A stretch of DNA of 5,569 nucleotides, taken from assembly GCA_905215145.1 (NCBI GenBank), contig CAJMOW010000095.1, positions 1 to 5,569 of the forward strand, written 5' to 3'. This document shows positions 1 to 5,385 of this stretch, piece after piece. The notes under the pieces are model-generated. The model had not been told where the DNA came from. It searched no databases and saw nothing but the letters and a program-made list of their open reading frames with translations. The position numbers and the translations under genes are program-made. The first letter of the stretch is position 1, and each line of letters opens with the position of its first letter. The DNA comes from an uncultured bacterium (GTDB lineage Bacteria > Bacillota_I > Bacilli_A > RF39 > UBA660).

Positions 1-129
1 ATTTTTAATATTTTTATTAATTGTTACAAAATTAGGTAATAAAATTGAATCAAGTGAAAAATTAAACATACTAGGATTTTGAACAATATTAATATTTTTT
101 TCTTTTAATAAATAATTAACTACATTCAT
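1..129 (-). CDS. trmN6: tRNA1(Val) adenine-N6 methyltransferase, N-terminal fragment (cut by window edge)
   Basis: Partial gene: 43 codons are visible before the left edge. The product is predicted to be the SAM-dependent methyltransferase (B. subtilis YabB family) that makes N6-methyladenosine at A37 of tRNA1(Val). The recognisable part is the N-terminal signature, with NYLL at residues 5-8, IVQNP at 15-19 and FNFSLDSILL at 22-31, matching the family pattern 'DYLL...iiQs...FsFSLDavLL'. The SAM-binding and catalytic NPPY/F motifs would lie outside the window, so activity cannot be judged. The ATG at 129-127 is preceded by an AGAGG Shine-Dalgarno (about 146-142, about 12 nt spacing). The gene overlaps the end of the ricT reading frame by 14 nt, which suggests translational coupling. 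In many Firmicutes yabB lies just after yaaT/ricT, with yabA between them in Bacillus; yabA is absent here. The assignment rests on short but distinctive sequence plus synteny. Confidence 0.8.
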   Translation of the reverse strand, partial: MNVVNYLLKEKNINIVQNPSMFNFSLDSILLPNFVTINKNIKN

Positions 130-910
130 TGCAAATTTTTACCTCTATTATTCCTTTGTCATCAATGTTTACTTTATATGATTGTTTTAATATATCAACT
201 GATATAACTTTTCCTTTACCTTCAGGAATCTTAACAATTTGTCCAACTGATGGCATATTTTTTTTACAAGCTTTGTAATTATCATCTTCATATGTAAGAC
301 AACAAAGTAATCTACCACATAAACCGTTAATTTTATTTGGGTTTAATGAAACATTCTGATTTTTAGCCATGTTAACTGATACTGAATCCATATTATTCAA
401 AAATGAACCACAACATAATTTTCTACCACAAGGACCATATCCACCAATTTCTTTCGCTTTATCACGCGCTCCTATTTGTCTTAATTCAATTCTCGTTTTA
501 TATTTATTAGCCAATTCTTTTGCTAATTCTCTAAAATCAACCCTTGTGTCAGATAAAAATCTAAACAACAATTTATCCCTATCAAGCGTATACATAGAAT
601 CTATTAAGTATATTTTCATATTAAGTTTTTCTGAAATTTTTCTTGCCTCGTTCAATGCTAATTTTGCATCTTTTATATTTTTTGTATGTTTTTTTAAATC
701 TTCACGATCTGCAATTCTCATTATAGATTTTAATGGAGTAACTAATTGATTATCATTTAATTTGAAATTTGATTTTCTTACATATGCATATTGTATTCCG
801 TGTTCTGTTTTAACTATTACGTGTGTGTTCTCACTTAATACTAAATTGTTTGGAGAAAAATAATACACATGACCATTTTCTTTAAATGAAATTCCTACTA
901 CGTCTATCAT
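116..910 (-). CDS. ricT: RicT (YaaT), PSP1-domain protein, as a product of internal initiation
   Basis: A complete RicT of 264 residues can be translated from the ATG at 910-908 inside the fused frame (B. subtilis YaaT is about 275). The start MIDVVGISFK...YYFSPN lines up with the usual YaaT N-terminus (MYNVVGVRFK...YYFDPN). Family hallmarks are DFRELA (125-130), IELRQIGARDKAKEIGG (141-157), GPCGRKLCC (159-167) and SLNPNKINGLCGRLLCC (188-204). The cysteines C161, C166, C167, C198, C203 and C204 belong to the cluster that, in the B. subtilis Ric complex (RicA/YmcA, RicF/YlbF, RicT/YaaT), carries Fe-S centres. That complex guides RNase Y in mRNA processing and influences sporulation, competence and biofilm formation. 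GGAGGG at 922-917 sits 6 nt before this ATG, so separate RicT synthesis is likely even though no stop codon separates it from holB. An extra C-terminal CxxC (C260, C263) follows the PSP1 region. The identity is very secure; whether RicT is made alone, fused, or both is inference. Confidence 0.75.
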   Translation of the reverse strand: MIDVVGISFKENGHVYYFSPNNLVLSENTHVIVKTEHGIQYAYVRKSNFKLNDNQLVTPLKSIMRIADREDLKKHTKNIKDAKLALNEARKISEKLNMKIYLIDSMYTLDRDKLLFRFLSDTRVDFRELAKELANKYKTRIELRQIGARDKAKEIGGYGPCGRKLCCGSFLNNMDSVSVNMAKNQNVSLNPNKINGLCGRLLCCLTYEDDNYKACKKNMPSVGQIVKIPEGKGKVISVDILKQSYKVNIDDKGIIEVKICNECS

Positions 911-1834
911 TCTACACCCTCCATATCTATAATAAACTTGTCCATAAGTTAAATTAAATTTTATTTTTTCTTTATATTCCAATAGAATATTTAATTGATT
1001 GCACAATTTATTTATGTTACTTTTAATAATTATTTCATCTAACATTTCATCACTATAATTACTAATTTTTAGTTTTTGTTCTATCATTTTTTTATATAGA
1101 ACAATCATATAACTAAAACCAAATAAATAATCTTCTTTCGTTGTCAAAAAATTATTCCAATATTTATTTACATATAATATAGTATCTTTTCCACAATCAT
1201 AAATTTCTTTTATAAATTTTTTTATTGAATTAAACTTTTCTATATTTGTTTCATCTTTTATAAATTCATCTTGATTTTCGATTGACAGCATGTCCAACAA
1301 TTCTTTTTCAGGAGAATTATTAATCTGCTTTACTTGACGCATTTTTAATATTTGACAACGTGATAATATTGTATTTAATAATAAATCTTTACTTGGTGTT
1401 ATCAATATAGCAATTATATTAGCTTCTGGTTCTTCTAAAAACTTTAATAATGTCGCTGATGAAGAATCATTTAGTTTTTCTGCCTCTTCTATAATATATA
1501 CTTTATTTAAAGATTCGACTGATTTTAAACTAAATTCTTTTTGTAAATCACTGATTTGTTCTTTTTTTATTTGTAACGTATCACTTTTTAATACTTTTAA
1601 TTCTGAAAAGCAATTATCATCTATTCTTTGGCATTGTGTACAGCTATTGCACTTTTCAATTTTAGATTTATGATATGGGCACAACAAAAATTTTGCAAAA
1701 GAAACAGCAAAATTAAATCCAGCAGGATTATAATTTGTTTCTATTAAATATGCATGAGATATTTTATTTTTATTTACCGAATTAACAATCATTTTATATA
1801 AAATAGGTTGTTTTTCTTTATAATCTTCAAGCAT
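116..1834 (-). CDS. holB-ricT: Fused DNA polymerase III delta' subunit (HolB) and RicT/YaaT PSP1-domain protein, one reading frame
   Basis: One uninterrupted 572-residue frame carries two proteins that are normally separate. Residues 1-308 are the clamp-loader delta' subunit. It has a zinc module (C52, C62, C65, C68), a degenerate P-loop region around residues 31-40 (ETNYNPAGF) with no Walker lysine, as expected for the non-ATPase delta', a Walker-B-like IIEEAEKL at 114-121, and the SRC arginine-finger motif at 158-160. Residues 309-572 are a complete RicT (see the separate entry). Delta' helps load the beta clamp, whereas RicT acts in mRNA maturation, so the fusion has no obvious functional logic. 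I chose the ATG at 1834 because GGAGG lies 8 nt upstream (1847-1843). The longer frame from 1888 would run into bofA and lacks such a site. The delta' C-terminus is of normal length, and its last residues (YGGCR) are simply a translation of the ricT Shine-Dalgarno. A lost stop codon, or an assembly indel at 911-948, could explain the continuity. Confidence 0.85.
   Translation of the reverse strand: MLEDYKEKQPILYKMIVNSVNKNKISHAYLIETNYNPAGFNFAVSFAKFLLCPYHKSKIEKCNSCTQCQRIDDNCFSELKVLKSDTLQIKKEQISDLQKEFSLKSVESLNKVYIIEEAEKLNDSSSATLLKFLEEPEANIIAILITPSKDLLLNTILSRCQILKMRQVKQINNSPEKELLDMLSIENQDEFIKDETNIEKFNSIKKFIKEIYDCGKDTILYVNKYWNNFLTTKEDYLFGFSYMIVLYKKMIEQKLKISNYSDEMLDEIIIKSNINKLCNQLNILLEYKEKIKFNLTYGQVYYRYGGCRMIDVVGISFKENGHVYYFSPNNLVLSENTHVIVKTEHGIQYAYVRKSNFKLNDNQLVTPLKSIMRIADREDLKKHTKNIKDAKLALNEARKISEKLNMKIYLIDSMYTLDRDKLLFRFLSDTRVDFRELAKELANKYKTRIELRQIGARDKAKEIGGYGPCGRKLCCGSFLNNMDSVSVNMAKNQNVSLNPNKINGLCGRLLCCLTYEDDNYKACKKNMPSVGQIVKIPEGKGKVISVDILKQSYKVNIDDKGIIEVKICNECS
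911..922 (-). promoter_or_regulatory. Strong internal ribosome binding site at the holB/ricT junction
   Basis: GGAGGG (922-917) is followed by a 6-nt spacer (TGTAGA) and the ATG that matches the normal ricT start. It is as strong as the holB site (GGAGG at 1847-1843) and lies within the last codons of the delta' part (G-G-C-R). It decides where stand-alone RicT would begin and is the main evidence that the two halves were, or still are, separately translated genes. Confidence 0.8.
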
Positions 1835-1851
1835 ACTACACACCTCCAAAA

Positions 1852-2040
1852 TTAAAAAGCTATCAAAAATATAGCAATAAAACCACAAAGTGCATGAACA
1901 TCAAATAATGTAACAAAGAATATTGTAATAATATTTATTGGAATTATCACACCAAGTGGGGATGCAATTAAATTAAATCCATATAACAAAAAGCAAGTTA
2001 AAATTATTTTTTTTAATATTTTAAAGATTTTTTTTAACAT
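1852..2040 (-). CDS. bofA: BofA-family small membrane protein (pro-sigma-K processing inhibitor family)
   Basis: A 62-residue, almost wholly hydrophobic protein with a basic N-terminus (MLKKIFKILKK). The motif FNLIAS (22-27) followed by GVIIPINIIT (30-39) is the BofA signature 'N-lig..lGi.IPiN..T'. Hydrophobic stretches at about 12-28, 33-46 and 50-62 suggest two or three membrane passes. In B. subtilis, BofA (87 aa) inhibits the SpoIVFB intramembrane protease during sporulation. Family members also occur in the recR region of many non-sporulating Firmicutes, where the role is not established. Here the protein is short, and the usual C-terminal GlPG-like stretch is replaced by FDVHALCGF. I prefer the ATG at 2040 because GGTGA (2051-2047) is well spaced for it; a GTG three codons upstream (2049) is the alternative. 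It lies 38 nt after recR and 17 nt before holB, so it is probably co-transcribed with both. The family call is good; function here is unknown. Confidence 0.8.
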   Translation of the reverse strand: MLKKIFKILKKIILTCFLLYGFNLIASPLGVIIPINIITIFFVTLFDVHALCGFIAIFLIAF

Positions 2041-2078
2041 TTTATTCACCCAATAAATATTATGACAGTATTAAAACT

Positions 2079-2681
2079 TTATTCTGATATTTTCATACGA
2101 TTATCAAAAGCTAATTCCAAAGTAAGTGAATCGAGATATTCCATATCAGCACCCATTGGAACGCCATGGGCTATTTTTGTAATAACAACATTTTCTTTTG
2201 ACAATATTTTTGATATATATAATGCTGTTGTTTCTCCTTCTATACTAGGTTTAACAGCTATTATTATTTCTTTAATATTTTCTTTTTTTACTCTATCCAG
2301 CAAATTTGAAATATTTATATCCTCAGGAGTAATATTATCAAGTGGCGATATTAGACCACCAAGTACATGATATTTTCCATTAAAAACTCCTATTTTTTCA
2401 AAAGTGATTAAATTTTTAGGTTCTTCTACTATACATAAAACTCCTGTATCACGTGTTTTATCTGAACATATTTCACATATTTCTGTTTCTGATAAATTAT
2501 TACAAATGGAACATTTTCTAATTTTTGTTTTAGTAGCTAATAAATTTTCTGCAAAAAACTTTACAATATCTGAATCTAATTCTAAAACAGAAAGTGCCAT
2601 TCGTTCGGCTGTTTTCTCACCTATTCCTGGTAATTTTTTAAAGCTTTCTATTAAATTATTAATAGTTCGTGGATAGCCCAT
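2079..2681 (-). CDS. recR: Recombination mediator protein RecR
   Basis: RecR works with RecO (and RecF) to load RecA onto single-stranded DNA at gaps and stalled forks, in the cytoplasm. The protein is 200 residues, the standard length, with all domains present. A helix-hairpin-helix stands near the N-terminus (LPGIGEKTAERMA, 17-29). A C4 zinc finger uses C57, C60, C69 and C72. A Toprim domain runs from VLCIVEEP (81-88) through YHVLGGLISPLD (104-115) to IEGETTALYI (147-156). The C-terminal segment ITKIAHGVPMGADMEYLD (167-184) corresponds to the family's 'TRlArGlPvGgdlEyaD'. The start ATG (2681) shares one base with the ybaB stop (TAATG), so translation is probably coupled to ybaB; only a weak AGG lies upstream. 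The order dnaX-ybaB-recR is conserved across many bacteria. Nothing appears missing or damaged. Confidence 0.97.
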   Translation of the reverse strand: MGYPRTINNLIESFKKLPGIGEKTAERMALSVLELDSDIVKFFAENLLATKTKIRKCSICNNLSETEICEICSDKTRDTGVLCIVEEPKNLITFEKIGVFNGKYHVLGGLISPLDNITPEDINISNLLDRVKKENIKEIIIAVKPSIEGETTALYISKILSKENVVITKIAHGVPMGADMEYLDSLTLELAFDNRMKISE

Positions 2682-2977
2682 TAAAACAAACCTGGCATTC
2701 CTTGTGTATATTTACCCATTTTATTTTCAGTTTCTTTGTCTATTTTATTCATCGCATCATTTATAGCCACTACAATCATATCTTGTAACATTTCAATATC
2801 ATCACTTGATAAGTCTTTTTCTTCGATCATTATTTCTTTTATTTTTTTATTTCCATATACACTTACTTTTACAAAAGATGATTCTCCTGTAAAAACTGTT
2901 TCATCTATTATTTTTTTTGTTTCCATCATTTCTTTTTGTAGCTTTTGAGCTTGTTTCATCATTGCTTGTATATTCAT
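2681..2977 (-). CDS. ybaB: YbaB/EbfC-family nucleoid-associated DNA-binding protein
   Basis: A small (98 aa) cytoplasmic protein of the YbaB/EbfC family (B. subtilis YaaK). Family members are dimers that bind DNA and are thought to help organise the nucleoid. The N-terminal helix MNIQAMMKQAQKLQKEM (1-17) is the typical 'm..lmkqaqkmQ.km' start. Residues 27-52 form the predicted beta region (TVFTGESSFVKVSVYG...KEIMI), and 57-82 the second helical region (LSSDDIEMLQDMIVVAINDA). The tail ends in GMPGLF, a common ending of the family. I chose the ATG at 2977 because AAAGGAAAA precedes it with good spacing. An upstream in-frame start at 3013 would add 12 residues overlapping the end of dnaX and has no family support. 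The gene lies 17 nt after dnaX and overlaps recR by one base. Confidence 0.95.
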   Translation of the reverse strand: MNIQAMMKQAQKLQKEMMETKKIIDETVFTGESSFVKVSVYGNKKIKEIMIEEKDLSSDDIEMLQDMIVVAINDAMNKIDKETENKMGKYTQGMPGLF

Positions 2978-2994
2978 TTTAAATTTTCCTTTCT

Positions 2995-4665
2995 CTATAC
3001 ATATTCTATACAATCACTAAATTGTTCTTGTATTTCATTTTTGTTTTTTAATATTTTTTTATATACATCTAATTCTTCTATGACATTTAAATCATATTCA
3101 TATTTTTTTTGTTTACTATTAAATTCGTTTTTAATTATTGTCCAATCATCCAAAAAAGTTGAAATTATTTTTATATTTTGTCCCGTTGACTGTTCCAAAA
3201 TATATTCGATTAAAGGAATATTTTCGTTGAATGTTTCAGAGATTGATTTTTCTTGAAAAACTAATATAATTGAATCTTTATTTGCGGCTTTAACTTGTGA
3301 ATCTAATAGTAATGAAATATATTTACCGTAACTTTGACTAAATATATTATTTTTTAATGATTCAAATAATTTTCTAAATTCTAATATTTTGCTTTTATTT
3401 AAATCAGCAAGAACATTATTTATTCGTTGTTTCTTAAATTTTTCGTATTTTTCATACGATGTTATTTCATATTCAAAAATTTCATCAGTTTTATCTTTGT
3501 GTACTTTGTACGCATTGTTTGTTTTATCTTTTGTTTCTTCAGTTTTCTTTATATTACTTTCGTTAATATTTGCACTATTATTTTTTTTAAGAGTTTGCAT
3601 TATTTTAATAAGTGCCAACTCCAACAAAATTTTGGGGTTTGTTGTATTAATAAATTTATAATTAGTATCATTTAATATTTCTATACTTAATATTAATTTT
3701 TCATTTTCAATATCTTGATACTTTTCATAATAAGACTTTTTATTTGTTATTTGTGAAAAATAATTAGGTGTTTCTTTTAAAAGAATTATATTTTCAAGAA
3801 ATTTTATAGTTTGTTCCGTTATTTTTTTTATATTTATTCCATTTTCATCGTAAGTATTTAATAAACATAGAGTTTCATCTAATTTCAAATTTAAAATATT
3901 ACTTACAAATTCATTTATACTATTAAAATTTAATGTACCACTTACCTCATGTACGTTTTTTTCTGTAATATTAGACTGTAAATCAGAATATGCAATTACT
4001 TGATCTAATAAACTAATTGAATCACGCATACCGCCATCACTTAAAACAGCAATTTCATATAATGCATCTTCATCTATTGATATATTTTCTTGATTTGAAA
4101 TATATTTTAATCTGTTTACAATTTCTTTATCTGATATTTTTTTAAAATCAAAGCGCTGACATCTTGATAAAATCGTACTTGGAATTTTATGAGGTTCTGT
4201 AGTAGCCAATATAAATATAGCGTGACTTGGTGGTTCTTCTAAAGTTTTTAATAAAGCATTAAAAGCACCTGTGGTTAGCATATGTACTTCATCTATAATA
4301 TATATTTTAAACTTACTATAAGTAGGTACTAATGAAACTTTATTACGGATTTCACGTATTTCATCTACGCCATTATTTGAAGCAGCATCTATTTCTATTA
4401 TATCAGTGTTTTGTTTTAAATTAGTTTTTGTACAACTTACACAAACATCACAAGGCACAGTATCATTTGGATTTAAACAATTAATTATTTTAGCAAAAGC
4501 CTTAGCCATACTTGTTTTTCCTGTTCCCCTTGGTCCTGTAAACAAATAAGCATGTGTAATTTTATTATTTTTAATTGAATTTAATAATGTTTTTACAATA
4601 ACATTCTGTCCTACTATATCATTTAAATTACTAGGGCGATACTTTCTATATAATGCCTGATACAT
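2995..4665 (-). CDS. dnaX: DNA polymerase III clamp-loader subunit tau (gamma/tau), DnaX
   Basis: DnaX is the ATPase of the clamp loader that opens the beta clamp onto primed DNA; in the tau form it also tethers polymerase and helicase at the fork. The 556-residue product has the AAA+ core: YRKYRP at 6-11, Walker A GPRGTGKT at 44-51, a zinc module (C63, C72, C75, C78), Walker B IYIIDEVH at 121-128, sensor 1 ATTE at 154-157, the SRC arginine finger at 167-169, and sensor 2 GGMRDS at 211-216. The collar domain reaches to about residue 360. A Lys/Glu/Asn-rich linker follows, then a poorly conserved C-terminal domain, as is usual for tau. The start is set by GAGGTGA (4675-4669) just before the ATG. 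An A8 run at codons 360-362 could produce a short gamma form (see Findings). The gene begins 57 nt after tadA behind a probable promoter and is followed by ybaB after 17 nt. Confidence 0.97.
   Translation of the reverse strand: MYQALYRKYRPSNLNDIVGQNVIVKTLLNSIKNNKITHAYLFTGPRGTGKTSMAKAFAKIINCLNPNDTVPCDVCVSCTKTNLKQNTDIIEIDAASNNGVDEIREIRNKVSLVPTYSKFKIYIIDEVHMLTTGAFNALLKTLEEPPSHAIFILATTEPHKIPSTILSRCQRFDFKKISDKEIVNRLKYISNQENISIDEDALYEIAVLSDGGMRDSISLLDQVIAYSDLQSNITEKNVHEVSGTLNFNSINEFVSNILNLKLDETLCLLNTYDENGINIKKITEQTIKFLENIILLKETPNYFSQITNKKSYYEKYQDIENEKLILSIEILNDTNYKFINTTNPKILLELALIKIMQTLKKNNSANINESNIKKTEETKDKTNNAYKVHKDKTDEIFEYEITSYEKYEKFKKQRINNVLADLNKSKILEFRKLFESLKNNIFSQSYGKYISLLLDSQVKAANKDSIILVFQEKSISETFNENIPLIEYILEQSTGQNIKIISTFLDDWTIIKNEFNSKQKKYEYDLNVIEELDVYKKILKNKNEIQEQFSDCIEYV
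3578..3588 (-). other. Candidate slippage/frameshift site in dnaX (A8 followed by -1 stop)
   Basis: On the coding strand AAAAAAAA (3588-3581) covers codons K360, K361 and most of N362. A -1 shift, or one extra A from transcriptional slippage, leads straight to TAA (3580-3578) and then TAG (3577-3575). The result would be a product of about 361-362 residues comprising only domains I-III, like gamma in E. coli and Thermus. Loss of one A would also terminate, about ten codons later. Caution: other A8 runs exist in this window (ybaB 2911-2918, two in bofA, and one more in dnaX near 3835), so the run itself is not exceptional. Its position and the tandem stops are what suggest a function. Confidence 0.35.
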
Positions 4666-4686
4666 ATTTCACCTCATTCCATATAT

Positions 4687-4695
4687 ATTATAACA
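4687..4695 (-). promoter_or_regulatory. Probable extended -10 promoter for dnaX
   Basis: In the 57-nt gap between tadA and dnaX the coding strand reads TGTTATAAT: a perfect TATAAT (4692-4687) with the TGN extension (4695-4693). The -35 position (4715-4710, TCTTAA) is poor, which an extended -10 can tolerate. Transcription would begin near 4680, giving a leader of about 15 nt that contains the GAGGTGA ribosome binding site. AT-rich DNA often yields chance TATAAT matches; the TG extension and the location raise the odds. Confidence 0.5.
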
Positions 4696-4722
4696 TTAAA
4701 TTTTTTATTTTAAGATAAAAGA

Positions 4723-5139
4723 TTATCTTTTATTTTGAAAAAATTTTTGTAAAAGTTGAGCTGATTCAAGTGTCATATTACCTTTTACTATTTTTATTTT
4801 TTTTGTATCTATTTTATTCAAATATCCAAATTTTTCATTTTCTATTGCATAATAAATTTTTTTTATTCTGCTTTGAATAATTGCACCTGTGCACATCATA
4901 CAAGGTTCCATAGTTATATATATTTCACAATCATCTAAATGCCACGTTTTTAATTTTTTACAAGCTTTTTCAATTGCAATAATTTCAGCATGCTTAGTTG
5001 TACATTGATATTTTTCTTTTTTATTATATGCCTTAGAAACTACAACATTATCTTTAACAATTACAGCACCAACTGGCACCTCACCATTTTTATAAGCTTT
5101 TTCAGCTTCTTTATATGCAATTTTCATATATTTTTCCAT
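4723..5139 (-). CDS. tadA: tRNA-specific adenosine deaminase TadA
   Basis: TadA deaminates adenosine 34 to inosine in the anticodon of tRNA-Arg(ACG), allowing one tRNA to read CGU, CGC and CGA. The product is 138 residues, slightly short but complete for the family. The zinc-dependent cytidine-deaminase fold is evident from VPVGAVIV (21-28), the HAE motif (H50, A51, E52, with E52 the proton shuttle) and PCMMC (79-83, zinc ligands C80 and C83). TGAIIQSRIKKIYYA (84-98) matches the family core after the zinc site. The loop before HAE reads CTTKHAE instead of the more common DPTAHAE. ATG at 5139 is preceded by AGGTGA (5149-5144); a second ATG at residue 5 is less well placed. It lies only 17 nt after the U-run of the SRP RNA, so it is probably expressed from the ffs promoter. 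In B. subtilis tadA (yaaJ) precedes the SRP RNA gene; here the order is reversed. Confidence 0.95.
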   Translation of the reverse strand: MEKYMKIAYKEAEKAYKNGEVPVGAVIVKDNVVVSKAYNKKEKYQCTTKHAEIIAIEKACKKLKTWHLDDCEIYITMEPCMMCTGAIIQSRIKKIYYAIENEKFGYLNKIDTKKIKIVKGNMTLESAQLLQKFFQNKR

Positions 5140-5156
5140 GTAATCACCTTTTTTTC

Positions 5157-5164
5157 AAAAAAAA
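5157..5164 (-). terminator. U8 tract after the SRP RNA stem (3' end or leaky terminator)
   Basis: The closing stem of the SRP RNA ends in TGTGC and is followed at once by eight T residues, like an intrinsic terminator. The stem itself is AT-rich and interrupted by one bulge, and tadA starts 17 nt further on with no room for a promoter between. If this terminates transcription it must do so incompletely. Alternatively it marks an RNA processing end. Confidence 0.45.
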
Positions 5165-5235
5165 GCACACGTAATTAGAGGCTCTTAAGGCTGCTGTTTT
5201 CCAACTCTGACCTGGTTCAAACATAATTACTGTGC
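5165..5235 (-). ncRNA. ffs: Signal recognition particle RNA, short 4.5S type
   Basis: The RNA partner of Ffh in co-translational targeting of membrane and secreted proteins, which recruits the FtsY receptor. The 71-nt RNA folds into one hairpin. A terminal stem pairs GCACA (5235-5231) with TGTGC (5169-5165), and GTAATTA (5230-5224) with TAATTAC (5177-5171), with a single bulged G at 5170. The apical domain IV is diagnostic: ACCAGGTCAG on the 5' side (as in E. coli 4.5S RNA), then A, GTT, the GGAA tetraloop (5202-5199), AAC, A and GCAGCC. GTT pairs with AAC. The symmetric loop CAG-A / A-GCAG matches the Ffh-binding loop, except that the usual G after CAG is A (5206). There is no Alu domain, unlike the long SRP RNA of Bacillus. 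The RNA lies upstream of tadA and dnaX, the neighbourhood where Firmicutes often carry it. The 5' end is inferred from the promoter spacing. Confidence 0.93.
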
Positions 5236-5241
5236 ACTAAT

Positions 5242-5270
5242 AATATATAATATATTAAACTTTATATCAA
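5242..5270 (-). promoter_or_regulatory. Sigma-A-type promoter of the SRP RNA (and probably tadA)
   Basis: The -35 element is TTGATA (5270-5265) and the -10 element TATATT (5247-5242), with an optimal 17-nt spacer. Position +1 falls at or close to G5235, the first base of the SRP RNA terminal stem, which supports both calls. The first parS palindrome (5281-5296) lies at about -46 to -61 relative to this start. Confidence 0.7.
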
Positions 5271-5280
5271 GTTTTAATAG

Positions 5281-5296
5281 TGTTTCACGTGAAACA
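5281..5296. other. parS: parS site 1 (Spo0J/ParB binding palindrome)
   Basis: TGTTTCACGTGAAACA is a perfect match to the Bacillus-type chromosomal parS consensus TGTTNCACGTGAAACA. ParB (Spo0J) binds it, spreads along DNA and loads SMC, aiding origin segregation. It lies 10 bp upstream of the -35 element of the ffs promoter. Confidence 0.92.
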
Positions 5297-5385
5297 TACT
5301 TAGTTTTTTACATTTAGACATTATAATTCTAAACTATATTGGAATTATTTCTTATTTATATATTTAGTTTAAATTACATTATCAA

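Noticed and set aside
1835..1888. Upstream in-frame start adding 18 residues to HolB-RicT
   Set aside because: The extension overlaps the end of bofA, has no family similarity, and the ATG at 1834 has a clear GGAGG at 8 nt.
2041..2049. GTG start three codons upstream for bofA
   Set aside because: The GGTGA Shine-Dalgarno overlaps that GTG and is correctly spaced only for the ATG at 2040. It remains a minor alternative.
2445..2463. Possible parS-like site containing TCACGTG inside recR
   Set aside because: Only the centre and left half resemble parS; the right half (GTTTTA against GAAACA) has several mismatches and it lies within conserved coding sequence.
2978..3013. Upstream in-frame start adding 12 residues to YbaB
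   Set aside because: It would overlap the dnaX stop, and the family N-terminus and an AAAGGAAAA ribosome binding site match the ATG at 2977.
369..3675. Plus-strand open frames of 60-126 codons opposite holB-ricT, recR, ybaB and dnaX
   Set aside because: They are antisense to well-recognised genes, rich in Phe/Ile/Ser as expected from the complement of AT-rich coding DNA, and resemble no known family.
4712..4735. Stem-loop AAGATAA/TTATCTT at the tadA stop as a terminator
   Set aside because: On the tadA strand the stem is all but GC-free and is followed by A-rich rather than T-rich sequence, so it does not look like an intrinsic terminator.
4990..5178. Plus-strand open frame opposite tadA and the SRP RNA
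   Set aside because: It is antisense to tadA and the SRP RNA, of low complexity (FFFF, SFFSFF), and has no family motif.
5301..5336. TAGTTT...AAACTA inverted repeat inside the parS repeat units as a conserved hairpin
   Set aside because: Present in units 1 and 2 but broken in unit 3 (TTATTT) without a compensating change, so there is no evidence of conserved structure.
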